Below are positions 1 through 13,593 of a stretch of 64,000 bases of DNA, one piece after another. Under the pieces are notes generated by a model that did not search any database, had not been told where the DNA came from, and worked only from the letters and a program-made list of their open reading frames with translations. The stretch covers positions 1,612,001 to 1,676,000 of the forward strand of contig NC_092310.1 in the NCBI RefSeq assembly GCF_036785885.1, read 5' to 3'. Numbering within the stretch: the first letter of the stretch is position 1; every line of letters starts with the position of its first letter. The position numbers were made by a program, and so were the translations under genes. Origin of the DNA: Coffea arabica. Taxonomy: Eukaryota > Streptophyta > Magnoliopsida > Gentianales > Rubiaceae.

Positions 1-3000
1 CTAGTTGCGAAATTTAGTTGAAAATTTTCTTAATCTAACCCATAAAACTTATCGAAAGGATCGAAAATATCTCTTCAAAGTTTAATTAGTGCAAATCACA
101 TTAATTGTGATGGCCAAAAATGATTCTTAGAAGAGGTCACGAATATGCAAAAATGAGACTCAAAGGAAAGAAAATTATAATATATAAATATACGTGACCT
201 AAAAGAGAGGAATGCAACGTAACAGGTATGAGGACTAAGATTCGTGATTCAATTTTCCTTTTAATAGAGAGGATGAAAGCATACTAAGGTTAAGAAGCTT
301 TATTCGTTCATTTCCCATATTTGAAGGGTGACTCTCCTAATTTAGTCAAACAAATGAACAAACCTATATCTAATCTCCTAGATGAAATCCAAGTCTAAAT
401 GTCATATTTTGCATGCATAGGAATAAGAGAGATAATATAAAGGAAATGTCATGTCAAATGAGAAAAAGGATCCTAAAAGTGAAAAGTATGCATGAAATGC
501 AATAAATGTCAAGCAAAGTATGAATTCTAGTTCGAAAACGGGTAAAAGGGTCTAGCATTGGACTAACCTATTTTTACAAGTCTTTACTAGCGTTGGGCTA
601 GTGAAAAATTAGGGAGAAAGTTCACAACTAGTTTTGGATTAGTGTAGTGACGTCATGCATTTATTATAACTAAATAAATCATATAAAACATAATTAAAGC
701 AAATAAATACATAATGCACATAGAACACATAACACATAAGCATAATTTCTAGATGCAAAACCCTAATGAAAGCGAATAAACACGTAAACACACAAGCATG
801 CAATCACACAAGCAAATAAAATGCAAATAAAAATCTAACTATTACATTCGAGACTCTAATTACAATCTAAGGGGGAATTTTAAAAATAATACCCTAACTA
901 TTACATTTATCTAACTAAATACATTTTTAGCAAAAATTAAAACCTATCTATTACATAGGCTAGTTAAATACATGTCTTGAACACCTATCTATTACAACTT
1001 GGCATTTAAATGCCTCACAAATAATTACTAAAATTAAATAAAACAGACAAATTTTAAAATGAATAAAATGAGCAATTAAAGGAAAAAGCACTCAAAACAT
1101 GCAATTACACATAAGAAAACATATTGGAGCACATAAAAGGATTTAAAATATAAAAGAAGATACCTCCTTTGAAGTGGTGATTAGATGGGGTGAAATTTGT
1201 CTTATTTATACTCCAAAGATCAACAAAATGGTTAAAACACTAATTTAATATAAATAAATGAAAATAATCATGAAATCTACCAATCAAAGTACTTAAATGA
1301 AGTATAATTAACAATTAAAGAAGAAAGTAAATTATATTTAAGAAATCAAAACTGTTAGGGATCTAATTACAAAAATTAAGAAAGTTTTTGGATCAAATTA
1401 TAGTTATTAAAAAATAGGGTCAAAATAAAAGAAAAATAAAGTTTAGAGACCAAATTATAATTAAATTAGAGACCTAATTGAAAGAAAATTAAAGTTTTTA
1501 TAGTCGTAGTACAATTAATCAAAAGTACAGGGAACAGATGCAAATTTGTTCACCAGATTGCTTGGGTCATTTCTTTTAATTTCTTTGGGCAAAAGCTTCC
1601 CAAGCCCAATTGTAAGTCCAAAGTAAAATACACAGCCAACCCATAGTTTTATCCAAACAAACCCAACCAAAAAGAGTGGGTTTCAAACTCCGAAGCCCAG
1701 ATTAAAACCCAAAAATATTAAACAAAAGCCTTTTATCAAAATCCAAACAGAAATAACCTTTAACGCAAACTAACATATTTTATTAAAACCAAATAAAGTA
1801 ATAAATCTACAAAAAAATTGCTAAGCCTTAATTATGCATTAAATCCCAGAATTAATCTACCCAAAAAGTCACATAAAGCATGCAAAAGAAGATTAAAGTT
1901 TAAAAGGGGCAAAATTGATTAAATTCACAAGTTTTTGAGCCACAGTGAGATTATTTAAACAATCAGGGACCAAAACGCAGTTTCAAAAATTTCCGTGCAT
2001 CTGGGTCGAAGCTTTCTCTCTTTTGCAGCTTTTCTTGGTTCATTCATGCGTGAAAACATATCTACTGCTTGACAAGATTTCTGGCTCAAATACGCTCAAC
2101 ATCTCAACTTCCAAGTGCATGAAATCAACACCAACTCATGTAAAGAGGATTCAAGGTAAGAATAAAGGGAAGAAACAGCAGGAAGAGGAAGAACAAGGGA
2201 ATGGATACAGCAGCAAGATTTCAACATTTCTGAATCAAATCTGATGACATATGAACGGAAAAGACGAAGAAAGTTTACCTTCAGCCTTTTAAAAGGCAAA
2301 ACACAGCGTGAGACGGTCGAAGAAATAGATCCTTGCGTGAGAAATTGCGGGTAAAGTTCAATTCTTTGCTGCAAAATTGCTTCGCGGGCTGATGATCTCA
2401 CAAATTCGGACTCAAATTTGATGAATTTGAAAACTTTTTCTCTGAAAATTTTCAACAGACAAGTTATTTTCTTAGATCTATAGAGTATCCAGAAGTCAAG
2501 AATCAATCAAAATACATCGAAACAAAGAAGAAATGGCCTCTGAACAGGGTCTCCTGCTCAACCCTGGCTCAAGAATTTCTTCGGAAAACTCTTTCAAGAG
2601 AGCAGATTCGAGCCTCGATTTGAGGGGATTCTAGACATTTTTTGCAGGAGGTCTCTAAATGAAATTTCCTCTCCTCAAACTCCCTGATCGGCCAACCCTG
2701 TTTTTCCAAAAAATTCGCTGCAATATTCTTCTTCTTCTTTTCTTTTTCTCCTTTTCTCTCTCTCCCTCTGTTTTTTCCTTTTTCCGCCACCTCCCTCTCT
2801 TTTTCCCCTTTCATTTTAGGGCTGCATTTTATCCTTTTTATAGAGAAATCCAACCTCCAAACCCTCATCTCAAGGGTTGTTATGAAAGCTGATTTTATTG
2901 GAGATTTTGGAGCGATTGATGGCTTTGGATTCTAGATTTTTCTTGATAGATTCCAACTAGGATGAGTTGGCATTGTACTGAAGGGCTTGGAGGGAAAAAA

Positions 3001-3300
3001 ATGTAATAGAAACGAGTGGAAATGGAAGAAATGGCCAGATGCAATTCTGATACTATTCATCAATGACTTCTGGTGCGAAGCCATGGGAAGGATTGGTGCA
3101 CCTGCGTTGCCCTTTTTATTTTATTTTTTTTTGTAAAATTGCATGCAATTTTCATTTTTTTTGTTTCTTTTCTGCTTTTCTTTTTCCGATTTTCAAAAAA
3201 TGATTTTTCTCAAGAAAATAGAAATGAAAAAATAAATTAAAATATAATAAAATTTAACTAAAAATGAACCAAAAAAAATAGTAAAATTTTGGTGCCTACA
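1..3300 (-). mobile_element. Partial LTR-retrotransposon end (gypsy-like LTR), left edge truncated
   Basis: Read on the minus strand, the block begins at 3300 with TGTAGGCACCAAAATTTT, a common start of plant gypsy-type LTRs. A TATA-like CTATAAAAAGG on the minus strand at about 2833-2843 is followed by purine-rich leader-like DNA. No gag or pol can be read, and the other end lies outside the window. The short open frames here show no domain. The LTR call rests on the terminal motif and composition only. Confidence 0.35.
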
Positions 3301-4546
3301 CTAGGTTTGTGGGTATTGGATGTCTACATCCTTTATTAATAAATTTTGAAGGGTTGCTCTAGTTGTCTCTGTGTACTTCATCAAGAAGGTTAGGAACCGG
3401 GTGCTATTCCAAAATGAAAATGTATCTACTACGGCTATAGTAGGTCAGATTATTGATATCATCCAGTATGTTGGAGACATGGAGAGATGTGCCAAAAATT
3501 CAGAAGAATTGGTTGCTGATTGTTGAGTGGCATATTTCTCATAAGTGCTTTGATAGAGTTTGATGAGTTGTATAGAAATTTGGGTTGTGAATAGTTGTAT
3601 AGCGTGTATATGTTACTTTGTATATGCTTCAACTCTCTATCAATAAAATTTAGCAATTGTACTTTAAAGGAATTATATATATGTGTGTGTGTGGATGGAC
3701 GTACATTTCTAACTTAAGACTATTTACCTCCTAATCCAACCTAAAACGTAACAGCTTGTGAAGTATTGCTGCAGATGTAAGACACTATCAACTAGCATCC
3801 GACAAACCCAGTCGTCAGATTCTACATCTTGGATCATCTTGATAATCTTTGGTGAATCATCTTCCAGAAATTTGTTATGTTATTCTTTGAATTTGGACAG
3901 TAGATGGTTCAATTGTGATCAATCTTCTGTAAGATTAGCCACATTACAAGTGAAATTGTTAGGGATGAAAAGTAGGATTTTTCCTCATAAAGGATGGATT
4001 ATATATTATGGGCAATACAACGCCACTCCGATCATTCTTTCTCCATATTCACTTTTTTTTTTTTGTTTTTTTTTTGTTTTCCATATTCACTTATTTTAAA
4101 CCAAAACTTAATGAAACATCCAATTCGCTTAATATCTCGTAAATAACTTTCTTATTTTTATATTTTCAGAAAAATATACTTAATTTTTCTTTCACAAGAA
4201 CATACGCAACTTGCCAGATTTCTATGTCTAAGCCACACTTTTAAACATGTTTTTCAGAGAGAAGTTGGAGAAGATATAATATTGCTAAAGTTGGACAAAT
4301 AAACGGACTGGATTCCCTTCATTTTTATGACAACATTGGTTTTGCAACATTTTTTTTTTTTTGAAAATTAGCCATTTTGTACCATCTCCTACTAAATTGC
4401 AGTTTCATTTTTCTTGGCTATGTGGATTGCAATTACCTTTCAAGTGTTGAAAACGAGAAAAGAGAAAAAGAGAATTCACAAACTAGAAAAACGGAAAGAG
4501 AAAATGAGAACAAAGTAAAAGGGGAGGCAAAATAAAGCCTTATCAG
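3301..4546. other. Intergenic DNA, no gene seen
   Basis: AT-rich sequence with homopolymer T runs near 4055 and 4350. The open frames (for example 3758-4099) are short and low-complexity with no recognisable domain. Confidence 0.5.
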
Positions 4547-7347
4547 TAGAGGTGGTAAAATGGGCGGGATTGGTGGGATTTGCTTGGATTCGAAATAGAA
4601 CCGAATTACATGGGTTTGGGTTTAATCTTACCCATATGTGCTTTGGGACTAACTTGCGCGGGATCACTTTGGAATGAGTTTAGATTGATCCCGCCTAATA
4701 CTCAAATCTATTTTTAATATTTTTTTCTTTAATTTTTTTTATTTTTTATATAACTTTAATATTTTTATTTGTTAAATTTCTTTTGATCTTATTATGAAAT
4801 TATATTTTCCTGAATTTATTTACACTCTAAAACGATCAACAGTTACTTTAAAAAGACATAACATTTTGGTAAGAATGAACATATCTTCTTCCTGGATTAA
4901 ACGAAAAATGGGATTAACAAATAAAAGAAAAGATAGATGTACAACCATATTCCAACCTTACCCATAATGTTTGACAGGCATTTTACATACATGCAAGTTT
5001 AAAAAAAAATCGAATTACACCCGTTCACTGCAAGTATACAGATCAACTAGTAGTTTAGGGTATATATCGGGTCGATCCCACAGGGAAGAGTGAACAATTA
5101 CCGGTATTACTAAAGCTTCTCTATTATTTAGACTATCAATGAATTATAACAAATTTAACCTACTGAAATTATACAAAATAACAAATAAAAGCTCCTTAGG
5201 TTGTGGTATCCCTAACTACTCATGCAAGTGTTATATTTGGATCATTGAGTACTACATCTAGGCTAGTTATGGTGTAATTTCCTTAAACATGTGAAACCTA
5301 CTTTCGTAGTGAATCAACCATACTCATAACTAATCCATACCTATTTTCATGGTTATGAAATTAGCTACAAGTTAATTTTTTAAGTGAAATTACATGAAAT
5401 GAATCACTAAAAACCACATAAGTGCACCTCTACTTTCGTGAGTGTACTCCCTATGTTTAGCACTTCTTGAACTAGTGTTGAATCTCAATTTTCATTACAG
5501 AAACAACACCTTAGATAATCACAATCAATGGTACCAGATTAATCATGATTTAAAGAGCCAAAGTGCTAAATAACTTGTTCAAATCATAGCAATCAAATAA
5601 CCAAATAATAAACACTAACAATTATACAAAGTTCAACCAAACCCAAGGCATAAACTTCAAAGACACATATTAAACACAAAATCCAGAACTTGTATATTAA
5701 CCAAACTTTGAATCAAGTACAAAAGATAAAGAGTTTGGAAGGAATACAACCCTTGTCACATGAGCTTTCTTCCTTGCCTTCTTCATCCTTTATCTTCTTC
5801 TTTATCTAGCTAATAACAAGAATGGATGAACTATCCTACTCTATACTAAGCTAAACTAACTAACACTAGGAAGATGAAAGAGCTACATTTCTGCAACTTC
5901 AAGCTTCTCCCGTATGTCTCTCTGTCCCTTATGTTTTGCAATGAATTTGGCTATTTGAAGATGAAAGTTGGTCAAGAAATGAGGTCTACACTTCCCTTTT
6001 ACAGTTGGAAAAGTTTCTCACATGTCTAGCATCACATGTGAGTTTGTGGAGGTGAAATTGAGTTTTACGCGTACAAAGCAGCCTTTTCTGACCACAATCT
6101 GGCTAGAAATCCGGCCAAATTCCGGCCGGATTGCTATAGTGACCATTTGGTCACTTCTGGTTCAATTTCCAGCTCTGCTCCGATTTTTCATCAACTTCCA
6201 CTGAACTTTTCTTGATGATAAAAGCTGATTTAGCTCTTTACCAAAACATTAAACTTGTAGCTTTTTGAGTTAGTTTTCCAATGCATCAAGAATCACCTCA
6301 TTTGGATCTGTGTAGGCTGAGAAATGATTGAAATACCCTTGCCTGCTTATTGCCCTGTTTCAGCTTCGACCAGTAGAAATTTGCTACTATAATTCAGCTT
6401 TTTGACTTTGAAAACCTTCAAACTGAATTCAGATGTCTTCACCAAAGTTGTAGATCTATCTCTTATCTTCAAATTGATTCAAGAATCATCTCAATCCAAT
6501 CACTGTAAGTCAAGTTATAGCCGAAATACGAAAATATGTCAAAACTGTCAAAATACACAAAATCCCACTAAAAAGTGATAAAAACCTCATTTAATCACTT
6601 AAAAGCATTTTTCACCAATTATAGCCAAAATGATTCATATTCTTCCAATAATATAACCAAAGTGACTAAAAATAATATAAAATGTCATACAATTATTACG
6701 TAAATTAGTCACTTATCAATGTTGTCTGACACAAGGACTAGAAACAAGATTTTTTAACACCAAATTCATTCTTACTGACATTCTTAAAATTTTCAAAATT
6801 TAATACAAAATAAATTCACATTAAATGCCGAATAAAGCTAGCACAGAAACGAAGAAACTGATTAAAAATTGATAATAGGGTTGCATATAGAAATCTATGT
6901 AGATAGTTCAACAATTAGCATAAAATCAACATAAGGAGTGCCAACAGTTGTTAGTAAAGCATTGATTCTTGTAGACACCAAAATTTTATCAATTCATTTT
7001 ATTTTTATTGTTACCTTTATTTTTTTAAGTTGTTTAAATGAAATCATTTTTACTTAATTGGTTTTCTTTTGTAGGAAAGTGAAGAAAGGAAAAGAAAGAA
7101 AATGGAAATGAAAAAAAATCAGATTTTTGGAAAAAAAAAAATTAGAGATGAATTTTAGGATAAATAAAATTTTTTAGGAAGATATTTGATGGGTACCCAA
7201 GTATTTTCCAACATTTCCCATCAAATAATGAGTATACTTGGGATGTATCCTATTTTAAACCTAATATCAAATTACAATACCCATTCCGCTCAAAGTCCTT
7301 TTGGGCATGGGTAGCCCATTGGGACTTGGGACAAATTGCCACCTCTA
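4547..7347. mobile_element. Non-autonomous hAT-type element carrying nested insertions
   Basis: The left end reads TAGAGGTGGTAAAATG and the right end, reverse-complemented, reads TAGAGGTGGCAATTTG. These are inverted repeats typical of plant hAT elements. Flanking 8-bp direct repeats are cttatcag (4539-4546) and cttatgag (7348-7355), matching at 7 of 8 bases, which is the hAT target-site length. No transposase is present. About 1.75 kb of the length is a solo LTR inserted later, and 6971-7180 holds a short LTR-start-like fragment beginning TGTAGACACCAAAATTTT. Confidence 0.65.
4972..6718. mobile_element. Solo LTR (family with CGGGTCGATCCCACAGGGA motif)
   Basis: Starts TGACAGGCATTTTAC and ends AGTCACTTATCA, so it has TG...CA termini, and it is flanked by perfect 5-bp repeats atgtt (4967-4971 and 6719-6723). 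At 1747 bp with no internal coding region it is best explained as a solo LTR left by LTR-LTR recombination. A closely similar copy is at 19624-21486 and a distant relative starts at 63406. The transcriptional orientation is not established. Confidence 0.75.
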
Positions 7348-8000
7348 CTTATGAGGAACTTGATAAATAAAATTCTGTCAAATTAATTATGGAGAAAATA
7401 AAAAATAAGAAATATATAAATCTCTGATTTTGACATTAAAAAAAGCATTTGATTAGTCTACTTATTTCTATTGTACTGAGAATAGAGATTAAGTTCGTTT
7501 GACTAAAAAGACGTGAATCTTTTTCATCAATTGTTTTTAACCAAAATCAAAGATTGAATGTCTGTCATGAAAAGGAAAAGGAAAGACGAGAATCAAAAGA
7601 ATTATAGGACCCTTGAATTTATTTTGAAAGTAAATTAAAATATGGACATTAGTTTAAAAAAAAACAATAATAAAGATTTGAAAATCTTATAATTAACCAT
7701 GCAACTTCCAATATTATAATTAAAAAGGGACACGGAAACAAACATGCAAGTTTTCTACTCATAATAATAAGCCAACCTTAATATTGGAAATCCTTGTCTC
7801 ATTCGAACATGGTTTTCTTAACCGACCTTAAATTTCTCCTCCTTCAAGAAAGAAACAAATTAATCAAGAAGCAAATTTCTCCCCTTTTGAAGTATTACGA
7901 CTACCCTATCATATAAGTTATAAATCCATCCACAAAGTTATTGGCGAAATTAACCAATTCCAAGAAGCACCCCCTTTCTTTCTTTTGGAATTTCAAGAAG
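7348..8000. other. AT-rich spacer upstream of the RING gene
   Basis: No open frame with a recognisable domain. It presumably holds the promoter and leader of the RING-H2 gene at 8001, but no convincing TATA box was singled out. Confidence 0.4.
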
Positions 8001-8810
8001 ATGGCATCCACACCATGGTTGCCGCCACTGAATTCCCACGACCATTACAGTGTATCAGAAGTTCTTACACCAGATAATCCAAGATATGAACGATTAACTT
8101 CCCACAGTTTTGCCTTCGTAATCAAGACTATCGTTTCCGTTAAATTCAAGTCTGAGGAGAATAATTCTAACCAGAGGACTTTTGAAGGCTTAAGGTGTGA
8201 GGAAGAATTCTATTGTGCCGGTTGTTTAGTGAACTCACCATCACTGTTCTCTGCAAGGACCGACAAAAATATGTTCCCTGATATGTTTATTCCCTTTGAA
8301 TTAGATAGAAAAAATTTAATAAAAAAAAATCGGAATTTCGCATGTTGCATAAGGAAAAAAACACCTAGATGTTACAATGTTTTGCCCTTCAGGTTAGAGG
8401 TCACAAAGGAGGTTAAGATACCTGAGCACGAGCTCGAGGCATGGAATTCTTGGTACGATGAGAAGATATTGGTTGATCCCGGCTTCGAGGATGAATTTAA
8501 GGAAGCAATTAGCAGACCAAGAACATACGAAGAATTGTCCTATCCAACAACTCTTGCCTTTAAACCAACACAAATTGGATCATGTATTGATCAGTTGAAG
8601 AAGGTAAGCCTAGAAGATCAGGACTAGTATGATTGTAGTTTAAAGAACCCTTGTGCAATTTGCTTTGAAGAGCTGAAGTCCCATGCAAGGGGGTCGACCA
8701 CGCCTATTATTTTGCCTTGCTCTCATGTCTTCCATGGAGATTGCATTGTCAAGTGGTTGGAAGTTAGTCATCTGTGTCCCTTGTGTCGCTTTGAATTGCC
8801 CTCTGGTTAG
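8001..8810 (+). pseudogene. RING-H2 finger protein gene (probable E3 ubiquitin ligase) with an in-frame stop
   Basis: The first ATG in frame is at 8001. The frame runs 208 codons to a TAG at 8625-8627. The same frame then continues without a shift to a TAG at 8808 and encodes a C-terminal RING-H2 finger: CAIC, then CSHVFHGDC, then CPLC (about 8652-8790). RING-H2 proteins recruit E2 enzymes to ubiquitinate substrates. The N-terminal about 200 residues match no domain I recognise. A GTAAGC at 8603 could be a splice donor, but the only nearby acceptor would give an intron of about 35 nt and a frame change, so splicing does not rescue it. It is therefore either a recent pseudogene or a truncated protein without its RING. 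The frame is also open upstream of the ATG, without another ATG. Confidence 0.6.
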
Positions 8811-9180
8811 TTAAGATAGGATTATTGGGATTGCTATGAATTTAGCTGGTAAGTTTAAACAAAATTTTTTTTTATGTACCTATGCCCAGATGAAAAATCG
8901 TGCACAGACATACTTCCGAATAATGAATGTAAACTAGGAAAATTCTATGATTAATTAGGGTCTATTCGCTCAACTTATATCTCTCAATACAGATAATAGT
9001 TTTAGTTTTAAATCTTTAAAATTGTTACAAACTAAAGACCAATAACATTTTTTTTCATCACATCATCTAGCGGTGAATTTAATTTAGGAGTATGATATCA
9101 AAACAGACTGTAGAATCACCCATAAATGTATGTTTGTTGCCTTTGAAGATTTTTTCTTCTCAATTCTTGTGCTCAATTTG
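8811..9180. other. Intergenic, downstream of the RING gene
   Basis: AT-rich. The 3' untranslated region of the RING gene presumably lies here. Nothing else recognised. Confidence 0.4.
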
Positions 9181-10741
9181 TGGATGGCTTAATTCATACC
9201 CGATTTCAAATTCAATTTAGTAATTTGGTACATAATTGGTATTTACCAAATTCAACGAATTCTAATGTGGTATGAAATAGGTAATGGGATTATCGATTTG
9301 GTAATAACCGATTTCGAATTCAAATTCGGTAAAACGAAATAGAGTACCCTATTACCGCATTCAAATACCAAATTAGTTTATAAATTTATATATCATATAT
9401 ATATATAATAAAGTCGTATTCTCATTCTTATCCCTTCATGTTTTCTCTTTCCTACGTGGCTTAACGAGACGGCAAGTAGTTTCCTACGTGGCTTGCTCCT
9501 TTTTTGTTTGGATATATATCCATTGTTATTTTCTATAAGAATTCTTCATATTATATGATTCTTATTTCCTACCCAAAAAAGAAATTGAAAAGTAATGCGA
9601 TATAAATAAAAGAGACATAAATATCTCTATTAGATATATCTCCAAATTCATGCCAATAATTTGTGTACTGCATAGGGAACCGAAGTAAATAAGAATTGTT
9701 ATCACTATAAGAAGTAGAAAAGTAACTAATTACCGAAGTAAATTATTAGATGTTCAAATTTATATTATAAGAATACTTTATATTACAATGCGCATATAGT
9801 AATATACTTAAGAAATGTTATAATAAAATAGACATTAAGTTTGTATTTCATATCGATATTTTTATAAAATTGACTAAATAGTTTATTATTTTTTGAAGAT
9901 TCCCGTTCAACGAATGGGTACAAAACTAGTTATATAGATAAAAGCTACATACTATTAATACATTAAATAGATAAGGCTATTAATAATAGATAATATATAG
10001 TATTATCATGTACCTATAATAATAAAAATATATAATGATGTAAAATATACTATTTTAGTATTTGTTATATGATTATAATAATACAAATATACAATAATAC
10101 ATAACTATAATATTTACCCCTTTATACATAACTAGAATTAGATAATAAGTATAAGTATAGTACTAAATATTAAACATAATTAGTAATTAGAATTTAGATA
10201 TTGGTTCATCATTCATGTTTGGATTATTAAATATTTGAATGTGTAATGTTTAACTTGCAAGTATTAGTATACATTAAATTTATATTACATACACAATATG
10301 TGAATTTATATTCTTTAATCACTATTATTGTTTAAACGAAGACAACTAAGCAGTTTAAGCGAATGTATATGAATTGCATATCAACATATTAGTGTATTAG
10401 CATTCACAGTTGAAAGCAATCAAATTATTTGCAAATTAAACATTTAAATTATATACAAAATAAAAATAAATGTAAGTGTAATGCAATACATCATTAGTAA
10501 ATTATAAGTGACTAAATGTATACAACTACACAAGTAAGTCCCATTTAATTATGTGAAAATTACTATCCAATTTGGTTATAACCTATTTCATAACCGTTTT
10601 CGAATTTAATTCAGTAACCGAATAAATTCGGTTGTTTCCAATTCGAAATTGAAAGTAGTTTAGAGTTTTACAAGTGAAATAACCGAAAAAATCAAATTCA
10701 AATAACCAAATTACCGAATTTGTATCGAATGCACACCCCTA
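9181..10741. mobile_element. Degenerate hAT-like element, AT-rich core
   Basis: The right end reads ...CGAATGCACACCCCTAG, which reverse-complements to CTAGGGGTGTGCATTCG, a frequent plant hAT/MITE terminus. Both flanks (9181-9390 and 10560-10741) hold related inverted blocks built from accgaattcggt-type words. The left terminus is too decayed to place exactly and no target repeat was found. A Helitron-like insertion sits inside. Confidence 0.35.
9393..9930 (+). mobile_element. Non-autonomous Helitron-like element
   Basis: The 3' end has a 7-bp stem (CCCGTTC, loop aac, GAATGGG with one G-T pair) followed after a short spacer by ACTAGT, the hairpin plus CTRRT pattern of Helitrons. A TC at 9393 preceded by A, and a T following the end at 9931, fit insertion between A and T. 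No Rep/helicase is present. The 5' end is less certain than the 3' end. Confidence 0.5.
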
Positions 10742-12255
10742 GTGTAAAATGGGTAGTAAAAAAGTTACTATTACTGTAGAATAAAAAGCAGCAGAAAAAG
10801 AGTGGATGAGTATCAATTGGGAAAAAAAAAAAAGAAAACAAAGGTAGCAGTAAACTCCTCTCGATCCATTTTAAGTAAACTTTTTGACTAGAGGATATGG
10901 ATGTCACGGTTGCTAAGGGATTTGAACTTTTAACTGTTTCAAGTCTAATTATCAAATATCAAGTCGATTGAACAAGTACAATCCTCTATTATCCAAAAAA
11001 ATCCAAAAAATAAAATATTAAGTCTGGCTTTTGGCCCAATTATCAAATACCAAGTTGCTTTAATATGTATTGTTTTCTATTATCAAAAAAATCCCAAAAA
11101 ATCGAATGCCAAGTCTGGATGTTTAAAATAGGTGGTAGAAAAGTTAAGATTTATAAAAAAAAAAGTAGCAGTAAAAAAATGGATAAGTAGTAGTAGGAAA
11201 AAACAGGGTAGCAGTAAAGTCCTCTTAATTCTACTTGTATTTCTTTGATAATTATTTCATTCTCAATTCCTTTTGTCGCTTCTATCTATATCAAATATTG
11301 TAAACACAAAGGATATAGCCAATTGTAGTAAGAATTCTTTTTATTTTAAAACATAATATTGACATATTATCAACTAACAACTCACAACATCATAACAAAT
11401 GCACAAATAATAGTTGCAATCATACCAATACTAATACACTGGATCTCTAAGGTGGATGACTGACTACCTAGTCCTCGTGTTGTAACCCTCCATTCAAAAG
11501 AAGAAAAAACTGCACAAATAGTGGCATAAAAACTCTCGTAATTGTTCTTTCATAATCGTGACACATAAATCAAGATCTCTTACTCTTGGCTCCTCAAATT
11601 TTGTAAATTAGCATCAGATTATGGCCTAATTCGCAGCTTATGTAGCAATTAACTTAAGATACATATGAAGTCTATTCATTTGTAAAGTGTTTAATTTTGA
11701 CAAATCCATAATGAAGTTGTACTAGATTTTGAAATGTTCTAAAATGTGTTTCTTACATTCGCACATCATGGTGAAGCAAGTTGGATTTGGACTTTTAACT
11801 GCTTCAGGCCCAATTATCAAATACCAAGTTGCTTTAATATGTATAGTAATATGCATAGTCTTCTATTACCCAAAAAGTAAAATATTGATTCTGGATTTAG
11901 GCCCAATTATCAAATACCACATTACTCTAATATGTATCGTCTTCTACTATAAAAAAAAAAAAAACATACGCCAAAAGATCAAATACTGTAAAACTAATAA
12001 ACTATTATAGTATAAATGAAAATATTAGAGAAAGAAGTAGAGCAATGGAAAATGATATTCTTATATTCTAACAAAATATAAAAGTCATTCCAAAGGGTGT
12101 CAATGTACCTTCATCTATAGGTACTACAAGATTAAAGAAACATCAATCCTATTAAACATCCACTATTACAAAAATATGAAAAAATTTATGAAAGGGTTTC
12201 TCCACTACATGAATAGATTTATAGATTGTAATTTCTATATATAATGTAGCCATAA
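10742..12255. repeat. Intergenic with diverged short direct repeats
   Basis: The phrase ggcccaattatcaaatacca followed by gtattgt/tagt-rich text occurs at about 11034-11100, 11808-11860 and 11900-11945, and a related piece at 10946-10990. These look like decayed copies of one short repeat. No gene is recognised. Confidence 0.4.
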
Positions 12256-12527
12256 TTTTTTTTTTTATAAAAATTTCGGCAGAGCTTCCCCGTAAAAAAG
12301 GATGAAACTTTGCCATCAATCCACAATTTGACAATAAATTTACAACCTAGTGAAAATTTAAGCATTTAAAACTGAAACTAAGATTAAATCTTCTGTTTTC
12401 CATATCAGTATGTCTTCCAGTAAATCTGAAGGATGATCTTTGAAGATCAGCGGTCAATCTTCCCCCCTTGATGTCCTTTTAACAGCCATTTTCACCTCCA
12501 TTGGCCTTTTCTGCTTCTTATTCCCAT

Positions 12528-13269
12528 TCATGCCAGACACCGTGTACGAAACGTAGGAAATCCTAATCGATCTAATCTAATAGCCCCCCTGACCAATTGC
12601 GGCAATTCTGAGAATGTATTAAACACATGACCTGCGCTGGAGTCAGCACCAAAATTCGCTAGACGATCTGCCGGTGCGTTTGCTTCCCTGTAACAGTGTG
12701 TGATCGATTTGAAATACTGCTTGAACATCATCAACTCATCCAGATCTCTCTGTAGACGCCAAGGACAAGCACTAGTACCTTGAACAATCTGAATCAGGTT
12801 GAGAGAGTCCGCCTCTAAGTATAACTCCAAGCACCCTTGAATCACACAATGTCTAACGCCCCATAGCAACGCTTGAAGTTTCGCCTGCAAGCTGGTTATC
12901 ACCCCGAAGGGCTCTGCATAGGCGAATACAAAATTTCCTCGACTATCCCGCACAATCCCACCCCCCATTCCTTCCTGGGTTCTCTCGAGAACATCCATCT
13001 GAATTCAACTTATAGCCTCCACGCGGAGTTACCCAGTAAACTGGCCTAATAACCATCTGCCTTTGATGACTACCCAACTTGAGAAGCAATCCTTCCCATG
13101 TAGGGGCAGAACACTGCACCCCCGGAAACCGTGACTGAAGGAAATCATGCAGAAACTGAACAATCCGAGTCACCGTAGCCTCGATCCTCAACTTCCGATC
13201 TTCAAACACCCCTTCATTCCTAGCCTTCGACAAAACCCAGCATACCACTGAAGGAAGTATATTCTGCAA
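12528..13269 (-). pseudogene. LINE RNase H domain (RVT_3 type), frameshifted
   Basis: Two overlapping minus-strand frames (13269-12943 and 12998-12528) join at about 12960. The first ends in the DGCSRENPG strand with the catalytic Asp. The second continues with GGGIVRDSRGNFVFAYAE, then the EA...LLWG helix, LEADSLNLIQ and ADRLANFGA. This is the RVT_3 RNase H fold found at the C terminus of plant LINE ORF2. A frameshift divides it. Confidence 0.8.
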
Positions 13270-13302
13270 AAACTTTACACGGTCATTAGTCCCCCTCCTT
13301 AC

Positions 13303-13593
13303 CTAGCAAGACCACACCATGTGACGCACCATATGCACCCCACTAAACTCACCAGCAGTACTCTCGAAGTGACGCCAGACCAATCGTGCCCCTTTTCCTG
13401 AGCAAAACACATGATTCAAGTCCTCCTCTTGGGGATTTTGACAACACAAGCATCTAGATAGGCCACAAACCCCAAACCTCTTTAGGCGATCCATCAGAGG
13501 GAGCCTCCCCCTGTAGTAATCGCAGCATAAAGAAAGAAAGCTTGACTGGAAGACCCTGCTGCCATATACGGCCAAAAAGCCAAGAGCTATCAT
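13303..13593 (-). pseudogene. LINE zf-RVT segment
   Basis: The minus-strand frame contains the RLPLMDRLKRFG...C..C..C.NPQEEDLNHVF.C pattern of the zinc-binding region between the reverse transcriptase and RNase H of plant LINEs. It is part of the same broken ORF2. Confidence 0.7.

Noticed and set aside
1945..2892. Several frames of 77-136 codons near the left edge
   Set aside because: Low-complexity or domain-free and overlapping on opposite strands inside a probable LTR.
7941..8000. Upstream extension of the RING gene frame
   Set aside because: The extension begins at TTG, not ATG; the first ATG in frame is 8001.
9400..10560. Possible matrix-attachment or origin-like AT-rich DNA
   Set aside because: Simple AT richness in plant intergenic DNA is not evidence of either function.
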